From assembly GCA_013001595.1 (NCBI GenBank), contig JABDMH010000120.1, forward strand, positions 24,474 to 88,473: 64,000 nt of DNA, written 5' to 3'. Each line of letters starts with the position of its first letter. Within the stretch, counting starts at the first letter, position 1. A model generated the notes under the pieces. The model made no database searches and was not told where the DNA came from. It saw nothing but the letters and a program-made list of their open reading frames with translations. Of the stretch, positions 33,063 through 42,080 are shown piece by piece. A program made the translations under genes and the position numbers. This DNA is from Saprospiraceae bacterium (GTDB lineage: Bacteria > Bacteroidota > Bacteroidia > Chitinophagales > Saprospiraceae).

Positions 33063-35899
33063 TGTGGCTTCAATTCATGCTGTCTTTTCTGGGTTCACTC
33101 CTATTGCATGTATCACTGGTTAGCCAAGTCCCACATTTTCAGCAGCAAAGTTTTGCAGCAAGGGGCGATGGAAAAATATCTTCTATCCAACAAGATGGAC
33201 TGGGTTTCATGTGGATTGGATCTGACGAAGGCCTTTTTCGCTACAATGGACATGAATACAGACAGCTATTTTCCGCAGATTCTTTAGATCATCTTCAGGT
33301 ATCTTTCCTATACCTTGATAGTGGTGATACACTGTGGGTAGGCACAAGTACAGGACATATTTACACCATTGGTCGAGACCAAGTACTGGATAGTTGGATC
33401 TTTGATAAACACCTACCCCGACGTAAGATAACGGGCATCATAAAGGACGAGACTGGCAGAATCTGGATTAGTACTTACGGATCAGGTGTTTTCGTGCAAG
33501 AGGGGAATAACCTAGACTCGCTATCCATGACTGGAGGCCTCTTAGAAGACGAAATCTATGCGATGGCCATTGATTCACTTCAAAGAATATGGGCTGCAAC
33601 CGATAGGGGAGTAAGCATCTGCCAGTTGGAGCAAGGTTGGCAAGTGAGAAACCTTGGCAGGTCAGACGGATTGATTGATGAGATCGTATACCTATTATTG
33701 CAAGATGAGCAGCGGATGTGGCTTGGCTTTCAGTCTGGTGGCATCATGGGTTTTGATGTATTAGCCGATTCACTCATCATACCGAAAGCAACTTGGCAAT
33801 GGGGTGAAACGACTGGAATGGCCTTGAAAAATGGCGACATTTGGATCAGTACGACGGGAGGTCTACTAAAATATGAGGATGACCACGCGTATAATAATAA
33901 GCATATAGCTAAAGAGGGGGCAAGTATTGACTTAATCTATCTGGACAATCTGCAAAACATATGGATTGTAGAAAACCATACCGAACTTTCATGTGCCGAT
34001 CTAATCGTGGAGGTTGCCTTGGGAGAGGTCGGAGACATACAAGCTGTGTTGGCAGATCAGAGTGGTAATGTCTGGGTAGGCACTGCCGAAGGATTATTTA
34101 GCTTTATAGATGATTCCTTTGAGGCTATAGCACCCTATCGGGACAATATAATTTCGCTCTATGAAGATCCCTATGGTCGGATTTGGATCGGCACATTCGG
34201 TGAGGGTGTGATTATTTGGGATCGTGAAAACAATCGCACCCATAGACTTTCAGAAGCTCATGGTCTTAAGAACGGAAGCATATTTTCTATAGCTGGAAAT
34301 CTAGACCGCGTATGGTTGGCCACCTTAGGTGGTATTGTCGAAGTGCGACAACATGCAGCGCTACTCGAAGAAGAAATAAAGTTTTTACAATTAGATGATA
34401 TTAATGATCTCGCCGTTAGTTTCTTTTATACCGTTTTTGTCGACAGTAAAGGTGTAGTGTGGTTTGGAACAGATGGAAAGGGAGTCATCAAACTTGAGTC
34501 TGAGGTCTTCGTCAGTATGCAGGAAAGAGATGACTTTCCCGCAAAATCTGTCTATAGCTTTGCCGAAGATGAGGAAGGAAATATCTGGATTGGTACAGCG
34601 GAGCATGGCCTTTTCAAATGGGATGGACACACGTTCCTGAAATTTGACCAAATGGAAGGAGCCAGAAACCTCCCTATCAGTACCCTTGCATTGGATGTCA
34701 ATGGTCAGTTGGTCATTGGTCACCCAGAAGGCATTGACCTATTTGATCCAGAAAAGAAAATTAGATTGCCTTATCGGGACGAAGTATCTGTGCAAAGTCT
34801 AGACCCTTCTATGAATGCACAATGCAAGAATGATGAAGGAATATGGATCGGTGGATTCAATAAATTAGTGCTCATTCGTCCAGCAAATACCGCAAACACC
34901 TGGCCGAAAATGGTCATTGACGAAATTAGGGTATTGGGCGAGGTGGTACCCTCTCATCAGCCAGGTTCATTTTCAAATACTAGAAACTATGTCCAGTTCG
35001 ATGTGGCAGGTCTGTGGTTTGGAAAGGAAGCTGCACTCTCTTATGCCTATAAACTGGAAGGATACGATCAAGAGTGGCAGCAATCTACAGACCGTCGAGC
35101 ATCTTATGGACAACTAATGCCTGGGAACTACACATTTAAAACAGCTCCTGTAGTTGCAGAGCAAATGCTAGAAGACAAGGCTAGTAATTTCAGCTTCACT
35201 ATTAGGCCTCCATTGTGGCAAGAAAGCTGGTTCATAATCATCTGCATTCTCTTGACTGGCATCCTCCTCTGGTGGTACCAAAACCATCGAGAAAGAAAAA
35301 TCAGTATGGAAGCCAACATGGCAAAAGAAAGGATCGAAACACAATATGAAGTGCTCAAAGCTCAAATAAATCCACATTTTCTGTTTAATAGTTTCAATAC
35401 ACTTGCCAGTATCGTTGAAGACAATCCTCCCCAAGCCATTGAATACATAGAGAAGCTATCGGATTACTATCGCTCCATTATCCAATTGAGAAATCAAAAA
35501 TTGATCCCACTAAGTGAAGAGCTTGACATGGTGAATAACTTCATCTTCCTCTTGAACAAACGATTTGGCAACCATTTAGTCGTAGATCAAGAAATAGGAA
35601 ACATACGTGGTTGGATCCCTCCTTTGTCTTTGCAAATGTTGGTGGAAAATGCTGTAAAGCACAATACAGTTTCTAGAAGAAGTCCCTTGTATATCAAATT
35701 GAAAAGGACAGATGATTATATTATTGTTTCCAATAATTTGCTTCCAAAACGTAGCCCTACACAATCGACAAGATTTGGACTGCAGAACATTCAGCGTAGA
35801 TTTGATATTCTATCCAAGAAGAAGGTGATTATTGAGAAGTCTGATCAATACTTTAATGTTCATATTCCTATCATCAATCAACATATGTCTACTCCATGA
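33062..35899 (+). CDS. Two-component-propeller sensor histidine kinase (LytS-like)
   Basis: The 945-residue protein has a signal peptide, then two seven-bladed beta-propellers made of repeated 'two-component propeller' blades (for example DGLGFMWIGSDEGLFRY, GRIWISTYGSGVFVQEG and GNIWIGTAEHGLFKWDG). A Y_Y_Y domain follows near 640-710 (YAYKLEGYDQEWQQ), then one transmembrane helix (WFIIICILLTGILLWWY) and a His_kinase domain (PF06580) with the phospho-acceptor in INPHFLFNSFNTL (H772) and an ATPase part (LQMLVENAVKHN, FGLQNIQRRF). Propeller sensors of Bacteroidota usually detect glycan fragments in the periplasm. The regulator follows with a 4-base overlap. ATG 33062 is chosen over a TTG one codon earlier. 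Confidence 0.92.
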   Translation: MWLQFMLSFLGSLLLHVSLVSQVPHFQQQSFAARGDGKISSIQQDGLGFMWIGSDEGLFRYNGHEYRQLFSADSLDHLQVSFLYLDSGDTLWVGTSTGHIYTIGRDQVLDSWIFDKHLPRRKITGIIKDETGRIWISTYGSGVFVQEGNNLDSLSMTGGLLEDEIYAMAIDSLQRIWAATDRGVSICQLEQGWQVRNLGRSDGLIDEIVYLLLQDEQRMWLGFQSGGIMGFDVLADSLIIPKATWQWGETTGMALKNGDIWISTTGGLLKYEDDHAYNNKHIAKEGASIDLIYLDNLQNIWIVENHTELSCADLIVEVALGEVGDIQAVLADQSGNVWVGTAEGLFSFIDDSFEAIAPYRDNIISLYEDPYGRIWIGTFGEGVIIWDRENNRTHRLSEAHGLKNGSIFSIAGNLDRVWLATLGGIVEVRQHAALLEEEIKFLQLDDINDLAVSFFYTVFVDSKGVVWFGTDGKGVIKLESEVFVSMQERDDFPAKSVYSFAEDEEGNIWIGTAEHGLFKWDGHTFLKFDQMEGARNLPISTLALDVNGQLVIGHPEGIDLFDPEKKIRLPYRDEVSVQSLDPSMNAQCKNDEGIWIGGFNKLVLIRPANTANTWPKMVIDEIRVLGEVVPSHQPGSFSNTRNYVQFDVAGLWFGKEAALSYAYKLEGYDQEWQQSTDRRASYGQLMPGNYTFKTAPVVAEQMLEDKASNFSFTIRPPLWQESWFIIICILLTGILLWWYQNHRERKISMEANMAKERIETQYEVLKAQINPHFLFNSFNTLASIVEDNPPQAIEYIEKLSDYYRSIIQLRNQKLIPLSEELDMVNNFIFLLNKRFGNHLVVDQEIGNIRGWIPPLSLQMLVENAVKHNTVSRRSPLYIKLKRTDDYIIVSNNLLPKRSPTQSTRFGLQNIQRRFDILSKKKVIIEKSDQYFNVHIPIINQHMSTP

Positions 35900-36648
35900 A
35901 GGCCTTAATTATTGAAGATGAAAAACTAGCAGCCTCTCGCTTGCAAAAGTATATACAAGAGGTAGATCCCACGATCTCCGTACTCCAAGTGCTGGAAAGT
36001 ATCGAAGAAACCCTTCTATGGTTCGCTGAAAATAATTCTCCCGATCTAGTTTTTCTAGACATCCATCTGGCTGACGGTAGTTGCTTTGAAATATTTGACC
36101 GGTTCCAATTTGACTGTCCCATCATATTCGCCACAGCATACGATGAATATGCACTGCAGGCTTTTGAGCAGCATGCGATAGACTATATCTTAAAACCCAT
36201 AAAGAAAGCCCACATCGAGAGAGCTTTGAGTCGTGCTAGAAAATATTTTAACAGTACCTCAACTGATACAGAAACAAAAATTGTAGATCACTTAGCTGGT
36301 AAAAATGATCTCAAGCGCCTGTTGGTACGTGTTGGCCCAAAAATAAATCTTGTAAAGGTAGAAGACATTGCCTATTTATATTCTAAGGACAAAATCACTT
36401 TTGCGGTCACCACCAGCAATAGAAGATATCCAATGGACAAAAGTCTCGGATATTTTGACAATCATCTAGATAATGACTTCTTCCGCATCAATCGAAAATT
36501 CATTGTACAACGTGAGGCCATTGATGACATGACTAGACATACTAAAAGCCGGGTCAAGCTCTCTCTCAAACCTCCTATCGACATCGAGGCAATCGTAAGT
36601 ACGGATCGATCCCGAAGTTTCAAGAAATGGCTTCTGGATGGTACATAA
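35896..36648 (+). CDS. LytTR-type response regulator
   Basis: The 250-residue protein has a receiver domain with the acidic pocket D8/E9, phospho-acceptor D55 in LVFLDIHLADG and conserved K in LKPIKKAHI. From about residue 145 a LytTR DNA-binding domain follows (IAYLYSKDKITFAVTTSNRRYPMDKSLGYF, FFRINRKFIVQREAI). It overlaps the kinase gene by four bases (ATGA), so it is surely the cognate regulator. LytTR proteins bind two direct repeats of about 9 bases. A natural target is the cytochrome/YceI/DUF5777 operon that starts 250 bases downstream. Confidence 0.94.
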   Translation: MKALIIEDEKLAASRLQKYIQEVDPTISVLQVLESIEETLLWFAENNSPDLVFLDIHLADGSCFEIFDRFQFDCPIIFATAYDEYALQAFEQHAIDYILKPIKKAHIERALSRARKYFNSTSTDTETKIVDHLAGKNDLKRLLVRVGPKINLVKVEDIAYLYSKDKITFAVTTSNRRYPMDKSLGYFDNHLDNDFFRINRKFIVQREAIDDMTRHTKSRVKLSLKPPIDIEAIVSTDRSRSFKKWLLDGT

Positions 36649-36845
36649 TTTCTGCCTGCAGCCTTGGGATCAAATGCAAGCGTAACGCACTTAACCGAGA
36701 AGATCTCTTATAGAAGACCACCCAAGATGCAGTCTCGCAAATCCCTGTTCACCACATTATGGCTTTTTCAGGTATAAATAATACCGATTCATCTTAGTGG
36801 ATGATGTACAAGGATGCTTTCCCATAACTTAGCCAATATACATCT

Positions 36846-36873
36846 CGTTGATTGGCTATAATAGATATCAACG
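36846..36873. promoter_or_regulatory. Inverted repeat before the cytochrome operon
   Basis: CGTTGAT at 36846-36852 and ATCAACG at 36867-36873 are exact reverse complements with a 14-base spacer, so the half-sites are 21 bases, about two helical turns, apart. A TATAAT-like stretch lies in the spacer. It ends 26 bases before the cytochrome c start codon. It is a candidate operator for the LytTR or another regulator, although LytTR sites are normally direct repeats. Confidence 0.35.
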
Positions 36874-36899
36874 AAAGAACAACTAACGGATTTTAATCT

Positions 36900-37259
36900 A
36901 TGAATTCTCGGTTGATAAGCGTCCTAATTCTTTGCCTTTTCACCGCCTGCTACTACGATATAGAGGAGGAGTTGGTTGATGCACCTGAATGTAACGAATT
37001 AAATATCGGCTTTGCTCAAGAGATCTTGCCGATAATACAAAATAGATGTTACAAATGTCATTCTTCAAATCTCAATTTAGGAAATGTGACGTTGCAAGGA
37101 TACACTGCACTCAAGCAATATGTAGATAACGGAAGACTATGGGGTGCCATAAACCACGATCCTGGCTTCTCCCCGATGCCTCAAAATGAAATGATGCTGC
37201 CAGAATGTGAGATAAAGATGATTGGAACCTGGATATCAGATGGTGCTAAGAACAACTAG
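36900..37259 (+). CDS. Small c-type cytochrome lipoprotein
   Basis: The 119-residue protein has a signal peptide ending in a likely lipobox (CLFTAC, Cys about residue 16). A single heme c motif CYKCH is at 50-54, in FAQEILPIIQNRCYKCHSSN, the planctomycete-type cytochrome c style. MPQNEMMLPECEIKMIGTWISDGAKNN ends the domain and offers Met ligands near the C-terminus. It should carry electrons at the outer face. The gene is the first of four overlapping or adjacent genes (OB-fold, YceI, DUF5777), a conserved Bacteroidota set. Confidence 0.88.
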   Translation: MNSRLISVLILCLFTACYYDIEEELVDAPECNELNIGFAQEILPIIQNRCYKCHSSNLNLGNVTLQGYTALKQYVDNGRLWGAINHDPGFSPMPQNEMMLPECEIKMIGTWISDGAKNN

Positions 37260-37260
37260 A

Positions 37261-37677
37261 ATGAAGGCAAAAATACTGATCATTATTGCGCTATTTTCCT
37301 TAATCCTCATTTTGGGATATGCCTATCTGAATTATGATTTTCGTAACAACATCATTCACCAGGACAGTGATTTTGAGATTTCAGCTGCTGAACTTGTATC
37401 AGTGTTTTCGCAAAACGAAGCAAATGCCAACTCGATCTACCTGGGGAATATCATTGAAGTCCATGGTAATGTTGAAGCCATAGATACATCTGAAGGAGAT
37501 GTAAATATATATCTTGGATCCCCAAGCGAAGTGGGTCAGGTGGTCTGCCAGCTTAACCGAAAATTTCAGCCAAGCACCTTAGACAAAATGGTGGGAAATA
37601 GTATTACCATCAGGGGTGAATGTACGGGAATGTTGCTCGACGTAATCCTGGTTAATTCTATAATAATACAACAATGA
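37261..37677 (+). CDS. Membrane-anchored OB-fold (tRNA_anti-like) protein
   Basis: The 138-residue protein has one N-terminal helix (ILIIIALFSLILILGYAYL), then an OB-fold with FEISAAELVSVFSQNE, YLGNIIEVHGNVEAI and SITIRGECTGMLLDVIL, matching the tRNA_anti-like family that sits next to YceI in Bacteroidota. Despite the family name, binding to tRNA is not expected for an exported protein. ATG 37261, one base after the cytochrome stop, is preferred to an in-frame upstream codon. It overlaps the YceI gene by four bases. Confidence 0.75.
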   Translation: MKAKILIIIALFSLILILGYAYLNYDFRNNIIHQDSDFEISAAELVSVFSQNEANANSIYLGNIIEVHGNVEAIDTSEGDVNIYLGSPSEVGQVVCQLNRKFQPSTLDKMVGNSITIRGECTGMLLDVILVNSIIIQQ

Positions 37678-38231
37678 GAATCCTGCGATTCATATTGATT
37701 TCATTAATGTTATACGCATTTTCCCAGGTTCGTGGTCAAACCTATTATACCAAAAACGGGACCATTAAACTGTTTTCTGAAACTCCACTCGAAAAAATTG
37801 ATCCTATCAATAAGAAAGCTGTATGTGTGATGAATATAGCCAAGGGCACACTAGGCTGCTCTGTCCTTATTAAGGGCTTTAAGTTTAGAAATGCACTTAT
37901 GCAGACTCATTTTAATGAAAACTACATGGAGTCGGGAAAACACCCCAAGGCACATTTCAAGGCTAAGGCAATTGACTTGTCACAAATTGATATTGAAGTA
38001 GACGGTAAATACCAAGTACCGTTAAATGGTATACTCATCGTTAGGGGCATAGAAAAACCGATAGATATTGAGGCATCATTTGACATTAGAGACGGAAAGA
38101 TTCATGGTAGTACTTCATTTGTAGTTAGTCCTGCAGATTTTGACATTCAAATTCCTGGAATTGTGAAAGATAAAATCGCTAAAGAAATATTGGTATCTGT
38201 AGAAGCGCAATACGAACCCTATGAAAAATGA
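37674..38231 (+). CDS. YceI family lipid-binding protein (copy 2)
   Basis: The 185-residue protein has a signal peptide (FILISLMLYAFSQVRGQ) and a YceI lipocalin-like domain: YYTKNGTIKLFSETPLEKI, MQTHFNENYMES and the final SFVVSPADFDIQIPG. It shares the THFNENY-ES block with copy 1 at 32.5 kb but is otherwise clearly diverged. In this conserved operon YceI probably binds an isoprenoid (quinone-like) lipid serving the cytochrome. It overlaps the OB-fold gene by 4 and the DUF5777 gene by 11 bases. Confidence 0.88.
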   Translation: MRILRFILISLMLYAFSQVRGQTYYTKNGTIKLFSETPLEKIDPINKKAVCVMNIAKGTLGCSVLIKGFKFRNALMQTHFNENYMESGKHPKAHFKAKAIDLSQIDIEVDGKYQVPLNGILIVRGIEKPIDIEASFDIRDGKIHGSTSFVVSPADFDIQIPGIVKDKIAKEILVSVEAQYEPYEK

Positions 38232-39120
38232 GAAATACCTGATAAGACTACTCTTTCTCCTATACATGATGCGAATGTTTTCCGGAACAATTGTTGCTCA
38301 GGAAGATCTACTATCAATGTTGGAAGAAGATAATGATCAGCTATTCACGGCGGCAATATTTAAAACTTCAAGGATAATAAACGGACACTCAATTGAAAAC
38401 ACCCCAAAGTCCATTCTAGATATTAAGATCTCTCATCGATTTGGATTTATTGAAAATGGATTGTATGATCTATTTGGTCTAGATGGAGCCACCATCCGCA
38501 TTGGCGCCGACTATGGAGTCAGCGATCGGCTTACGATAGGAGGGGGCAGGAGCAGTCTCGAAAAGACTTACGATGTGTATGCAAAATATCAAATACTGCG
38601 GCAGTCGATAGGCCCTAAATCTATTCCGTTCGGCATGTCCTATGTGGCCACGGCTGCTATTCAAACCCTAAAATTCGTAGATCCGGAAGCATCCAATCTT
38701 TTTAGGTCTCGGCTATATTATACCCATCAGATTTTAATTGCCAGAAAATTCAGTGAAGGTTTTAGCCTACAGATCACTCCGTCTGTCGTACATCGAAATT
38801 GGGTAGCCACACAAGAAGAGGCTCACGATGTATTTTCACTGGGTATAGGGGGAAGACAAAAATTATCTAAACGTGTCAGCATCAATCTTGAGTACTTCTA
38901 TACACCCGGGGGACAACTTGTAGACCGTTATCGAAATGGCTTTTCTGTTGGCCTTGATATTGAAACTGGAGGACATGTTTTTCAACTACATTTTACAAAC
39001 AGCACATCAATGATTGAAAAAGGCTTCATAGCAGAAACTACGGGAGATTGGACCAACGGTGGTGTACACTTCGGTTTCAACATCTCTCGTGTATTTGCAC
39101 TGGGTACTCCAACTAAGTAG
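38221..39120 (+). CDS. DUF5777 family outer-membrane beta-barrel
   Basis: The 299-residue protein has a signal peptide. The opening FKTSRIINGHSIENTPKSILDIKISHRFG and the later GADYGVSDRLTIGGGRSS match DUF5777. Alternating amphipathic strands throughout (RLYYTHQILIARKF, FSLQITPSVVHRN, INLEYFYTPGGQ, HFGFNISRVFAL) fit a 12-stranded outer-membrane barrel. It closes the cytochrome/OB/YceI operon and may be the outer-membrane component through which the redox chain meets its substrate. It converges on the Gfo/Idh/MocA gene with only 19 bases between. Confidence 0.85.
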   Translation: MKNEKYLIRLLFLLYMMRMFSGTIVAQEDLLSMLEEDNDQLFTAAIFKTSRIINGHSIENTPKSILDIKISHRFGFIENGLYDLFGLDGATIRIGADYGVSDRLTIGGGRSSLEKTYDVYAKYQILRQSIGPKSIPFGMSYVATAAIQTLKFVDPEASNLFRSRLYYTHQILIARKFSEGFSLQITPSVVHRNWVATQEEAHDVFSLGIGGRQKLSKRVSINLEYFYTPGGQLVDRYRNGFSVGLDIETGGHVFQLHFTNSTSMIEKGFIAETTGDWTNGGVHFGFNISRVFALGTPTK

Positions 39121-39139
39121 AGCGCAAATTCCCTACAGC

Positions 39140-40423
39140 CTATGTGTTGGGTCTTCTATAAACTCCTCTGTATGGCCTGGCTAGTAGTGCCTTGGCTGTG
39201 GGATTTCCCACTATGGTTTCTTCCTTGGCATCCCATTTGACCTGACTGCTGGTTTCATAGGCTATGGTTGCCAGCTGAACAACTGCGGTGGATTTATAGC
39301 CTTCATCTATAGGACAGCTGATCAAACTTTTATCCTGCTTTTTAATGGCATTCAGAAAATCAGCCATATGATCTACTCGCAGGTTAGATTCAACCTCATG
39401 GGTTTTAGGTTCAGCGTCCTTTGTATTTGAAAGTATTATGAACCGACGGTCATTGGAAAAAATGGTGGCATCCGTTCCATAGAAGAAAACACCATTTTTA
39501 TGCTGTGGATCCATATTTCCAGTACCCCAAAGTCGATGTTCCCATTGAACTGGACATTTGTCGTAGATCATTGTAGCCTGCAAAGTGTCAGCAGTCGTGA
39601 TTTTGTCTCTAAGGTGATAGATACCACCAGCACTCTGAAAAGTATGCGGCATATCTACATCCAATATATGGCGAATAATATCGATGTGATGAATACCCCA
39701 GTCTACCAGATGTCCATGGCCATATTCCTTCTCAAGTCTCCAGGCTTTATGTCCTATACTCGGACTATACGGAAGCTTTGGAGCGGGGCCACACCAATTT
39801 TCCCAATCAAGCTCTGGTGGTGGGGTTTGCGCTGCCGTATCGAGTATCGAAGGATTATAGTGGATCTGGGCCTTTACATGATGAACCTCTCCAATGGCAC
39901 CCTCCTGAATAAGTGACTTGACCTTAGCAAAAGAGTTGGCTTGTCTCCGTTGAAAACCTACCTGCACAATATTTCCGGCTTTTCTGGCAGCGGCAACCAT
40001 CGCCTTTCCTTCATCCACATCATAGGCAAGTGGCTTTTCGCAATAAATATCAAGCCCTTTTTTACTGGCTGCGACAAATTGCAGTGCATGCCAGTGAGGC
40101 TGAGTTCCGATTAAGATGGCATCTAAGTTGTCGTCCTCAAGGAGCGCTAAGTAGTCTGTATAACCCTTGGGTCTAGATCCCTGCTTTGACTCCAGCTCAT
40201 CCAGGCTTTCCTTCAGGTGTTTGCTGTCTACATCACAGACAGATATGACTTCTACGCCACCTACATCAAGCGCAGCATTGGCGATCACCATGCCATACCA
40301 ACCTGCCCCGATCAAACCCAACCTGATGTTCTGTGCATTGCGCTCTGACAAAATACCAAAAGGGCTTACCACTGCTGCGGCACCGTATGAAGAAGTTGCC
40401 AGAAAAGACCTGCGATCCATCAT
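39140..40423 (-). CDS. Tat-exported Gfo/Idh/MocA family oxidoreductase
   Basis: The 427-residue protein begins with a twin-arginine signal (MMDRRSFLATSSYGAAAV). The Rossmann part starts at NIRLGLIGAGWYGMVIANAAL, and CEKPLAYDVDEGKAMVAAA holds the conserved EKP Lys. The C-terminal substrate domain includes DWGIHHIDIIRHIL with the catalytic H. These enzymes oxidise or reduce sugars or sugar derivatives with bound NAD(P); export is common in Bacteroidota and planctomycete members. The upstream region contains a repeat cluster. It appears to be a single-gene unit. Confidence 0.9.
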   Translation of the reverse strand: MMDRRSFLATSSYGAAAVVSPFGILSERNAQNIRLGLIGAGWYGMVIANAALDVGGVEVISVCDVDSKHLKESLDELESKQGSRPKGYTDYLALLEDDNLDAILIGTQPHWHALQFVAASKKGLDIYCEKPLAYDVDEGKAMVAAARKAGNIVQVGFQRRQANSFAKVKSLIQEGAIGEVHHVKAQIHYNPSILDTAAQTPPPELDWENWCGPAPKLPYSPSIGHKAWRLEKEYGHGHLVDWGIHHIDIIRHILDVDMPHTFQSAGGIYHLRDKITTADTLQATMIYDKCPVQWEHRLWGTGNMDPQHKNGVFFYGTDATIFSNDRRFIILSNTKDAEPKTHEVESNLRVDHMADFLNAIKKQDKSLISCPIDEGYKSTAVVQLATIAYETSSQVKWDAKEETIVGNPTAKALLARPYRGVYRRPNT

Positions 40424-40910
40424 GATTTATAATTTTTTGTGTCATCAATTGAAGCCAACCAATTCACCAGGTATCCGTAACCTGGATAATTGGATCCATC
40501 ATAAACTTAGCTAAAAATGCAGGAAAATGATTCAATCAGCTAGCATCTTTCTGATCTTTGGCCTTGTAGTTATTGTACAGTTGCAATTTACATTCAGCCA
40601 ATCAAATGTCGTGCTCCTACAAGAATCACACGCACCTACAAAGTCTGGCGAGCGGAGTGGAACGTAGTCGAAGCCCTTCATGTATATGACTTACCATTCG
40701 ATTCCGCTGTGCTATCACTCCGGCTGACCGCCTCGTGTGCGTTGTACCGGATCATAAATTTCTGAGATGAGGGGGATAGACCCTTAAGAAGTCCTAAACC
40801 CGAAGCAAAGCGTTAGGGATTAATAAGCCCCATAATGAATTCGTCTGCGAGCTTGGCAATCCCTATAGGCTTGGGAATCTCTAAAGTAAGCACATCATAC
40901 CGCTGGTTGT
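40424..40910. other. Intergenic region with gene remnant and REP-like repeats
   Basis: The 487 bases lie between the oxidoreductase and the nucleoid-associated protein genes, both on the minus strand. A plus-strand frame at 40527-40670 begins with a signal-peptide-like start (MIQSASIFLIFGLVVIVQLQ, then FTFSQ) and runs into repeat sequence after about 35 codons. It looks like a truncated secreted protein. The rest to about 40830 is repeat-like. Nothing else coding is seen. Confidence 0.45.
40640..40830. repeat. Cluster of dispersed-repeat-like segments
   Basis: The segment holds GCGAGCGGAGTGGAACGTAG with CGAAGCCC (about 40649-40675), an oppositely oriented, diverged copy around TTCGATTCCGCTGTG (about 40697-40711) followed by CACTCCGGCTGACC, and a CCTAA...TTAGG hairpin framing CCCGAAGCAAAGCG (about 40793-40818). 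CACACG near 40629 and CGTGTG near 40736 are reverse complements. Motifs of this kind (GAGCGGAGTCGAA and CCCGAAGCAAAGCGTTAGGG) are ones I recall from many Bacteroidota intergenic repeats. A genome search would be needed to confirm copy number. Confidence 0.5.
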
Positions 40911-41954
40911 CTACATCTCCTCATTATAAAAGATGCGGTAGAATTTGCGGCCTACCTCATCTGTACCACGTTCTATTTTTGATCGATCACCGTGGATATA
41001 GATATGGAAGTTCTTATCCAACTTGATGATGCTCTTAAACTTACCCGCCTTTTTCTTCACGGCATGTTCATCAAGTTCAAAGGACGGAGAAATGTCTAAA
41101 TTATTTCTTGCCTCATACTCCTCGCGATAGTTCTTGAAGGCAGACGTGACATCCAGGTCATTGAATACCGCATCGGCAAACTCCTCCTCGCTATAATGCG
41201 GCACATTCTTAAAGTAATCAATAGAGCGGTCTAAATAAGCCAATCTATCCTTGGGTTCCATTTCAAACTCAAGTGGCATCTGGTCATTGACGAAAGATTT
41301 GGTCACCTCCATCACCTGCCCGGTATGAAAAAACTCGTTCTCCGCGGGTTTAACACTCAGAAATTGATCCCTCCAATACTTTGCCTCCAGTCCTTTCGAA
41401 ATGTTATCTACCAATGAAAGCCGATAGCCCAATTCTCGGTCAGTATTGTAGATTAAGCAGCCTTTATCGAGCTGGCCTGTATACAAACCCTCTCCATAAC
41501 TGAGGCTAAAACCATTCGCCTCGCGATGCGATTTCAAGAATTTACTGACCGACTCGGCTTTATATAGCCCAATGGCATCTGTCAATTCATCTCCTACCGT
41601 GACATTCTTTAGATGAGCTACATAAAAATCACCACCCTTCATATTCGGATGTGTCGAATTGGCAAACAAATGCCGGGAGAGTTCCAGCGAATGAGTCAAT
41701 AGCTCATCCGGATTTTCAAAAATTGCGGTGACAGATGCATATATCGGATTCTGCATCAGCGTAACACCACCGGAATCCAGATTATGATATTCATAATCAT
41801 TGAAATGAACAGTGAAGAAATTCAACAAAATCTTACGTAAAGTTTCATCGGAGATATCTACCAGCTCTTGAGCTAATGTCAAAGACTCTTCATGCGATTT
41901 ATTACCTACAAAGTGCAATGCAAGAGCACTGAGTTCAGTTACTTCATGGTCCAT
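40911..41954 (-). CDS. Nucleoid-associated protein, YejK/NdpA family
   Basis: The 347-residue protein matches the 37-kDa nucleoid-associated protein family. ALALHFVGNKSHEESLTLAQ, the central LSRHLFANSTHPNMKGGDFYVAHL (typical 'H-x-N-x-G-x-L' block), DAIGLYKAES and the C-terminal FKSIIKLDKNFHIYIHGDR are shared features. It is a cytoplasmic DNA-associated protein whose role is little known. The glycosyltransferase gene lies 126 bases upstream on the same strand; the two may or may not be cotranscribed. The start ATG 41954 follows an AT-rich gap. Confidence 0.85.
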   Translation of the reverse strand: MDHEVTELSALALHFVGNKSHEESLTLAQELVDISDETLRKILLNFFTVHFNDYEYHNLDSGGVTLMQNPIYASVTAIFENPDELLTHSLELSRHLFANSTHPNMKGGDFYVAHLKNVTVGDELTDAIGLYKAESVSKFLKSHREANGFSLSYGEGLYTGQLDKGCLIYNTDRELGYRLSLVDNISKGLEAKYWRDQFLSVKPAENEFFHTGQVMEVTKSFVNDQMPLEFEMEPKDRLAYLDRSIDYFKNVPHYSEEEFADAVFNDLDVTSAFKNYREEYEARNNLDISPSFELDEHAVKKKAGKFKSIIKLDKNFHIYIHGDRSKIERGTDEVGRKFYRIFYNEEM

Positions 41955-42080
41955 CGATCAAATATAGAAAATTCGATAATGTCTAGGATTCCGATTGCAG
42001 AAGTTCAATCTAGGAAGTATATAGAAGTTAAAAGCTGTCCTGTAGTGGAAACTAAGTTCCTACATTTGATACATACATGA

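Noticed and set aside
36849..36899. LytTR-type direct repeats before the cytochrome operon
   Set aside because: I looked for two similar 9-base direct repeats and did not find a convincing pair; only the inverted repeat is reported.
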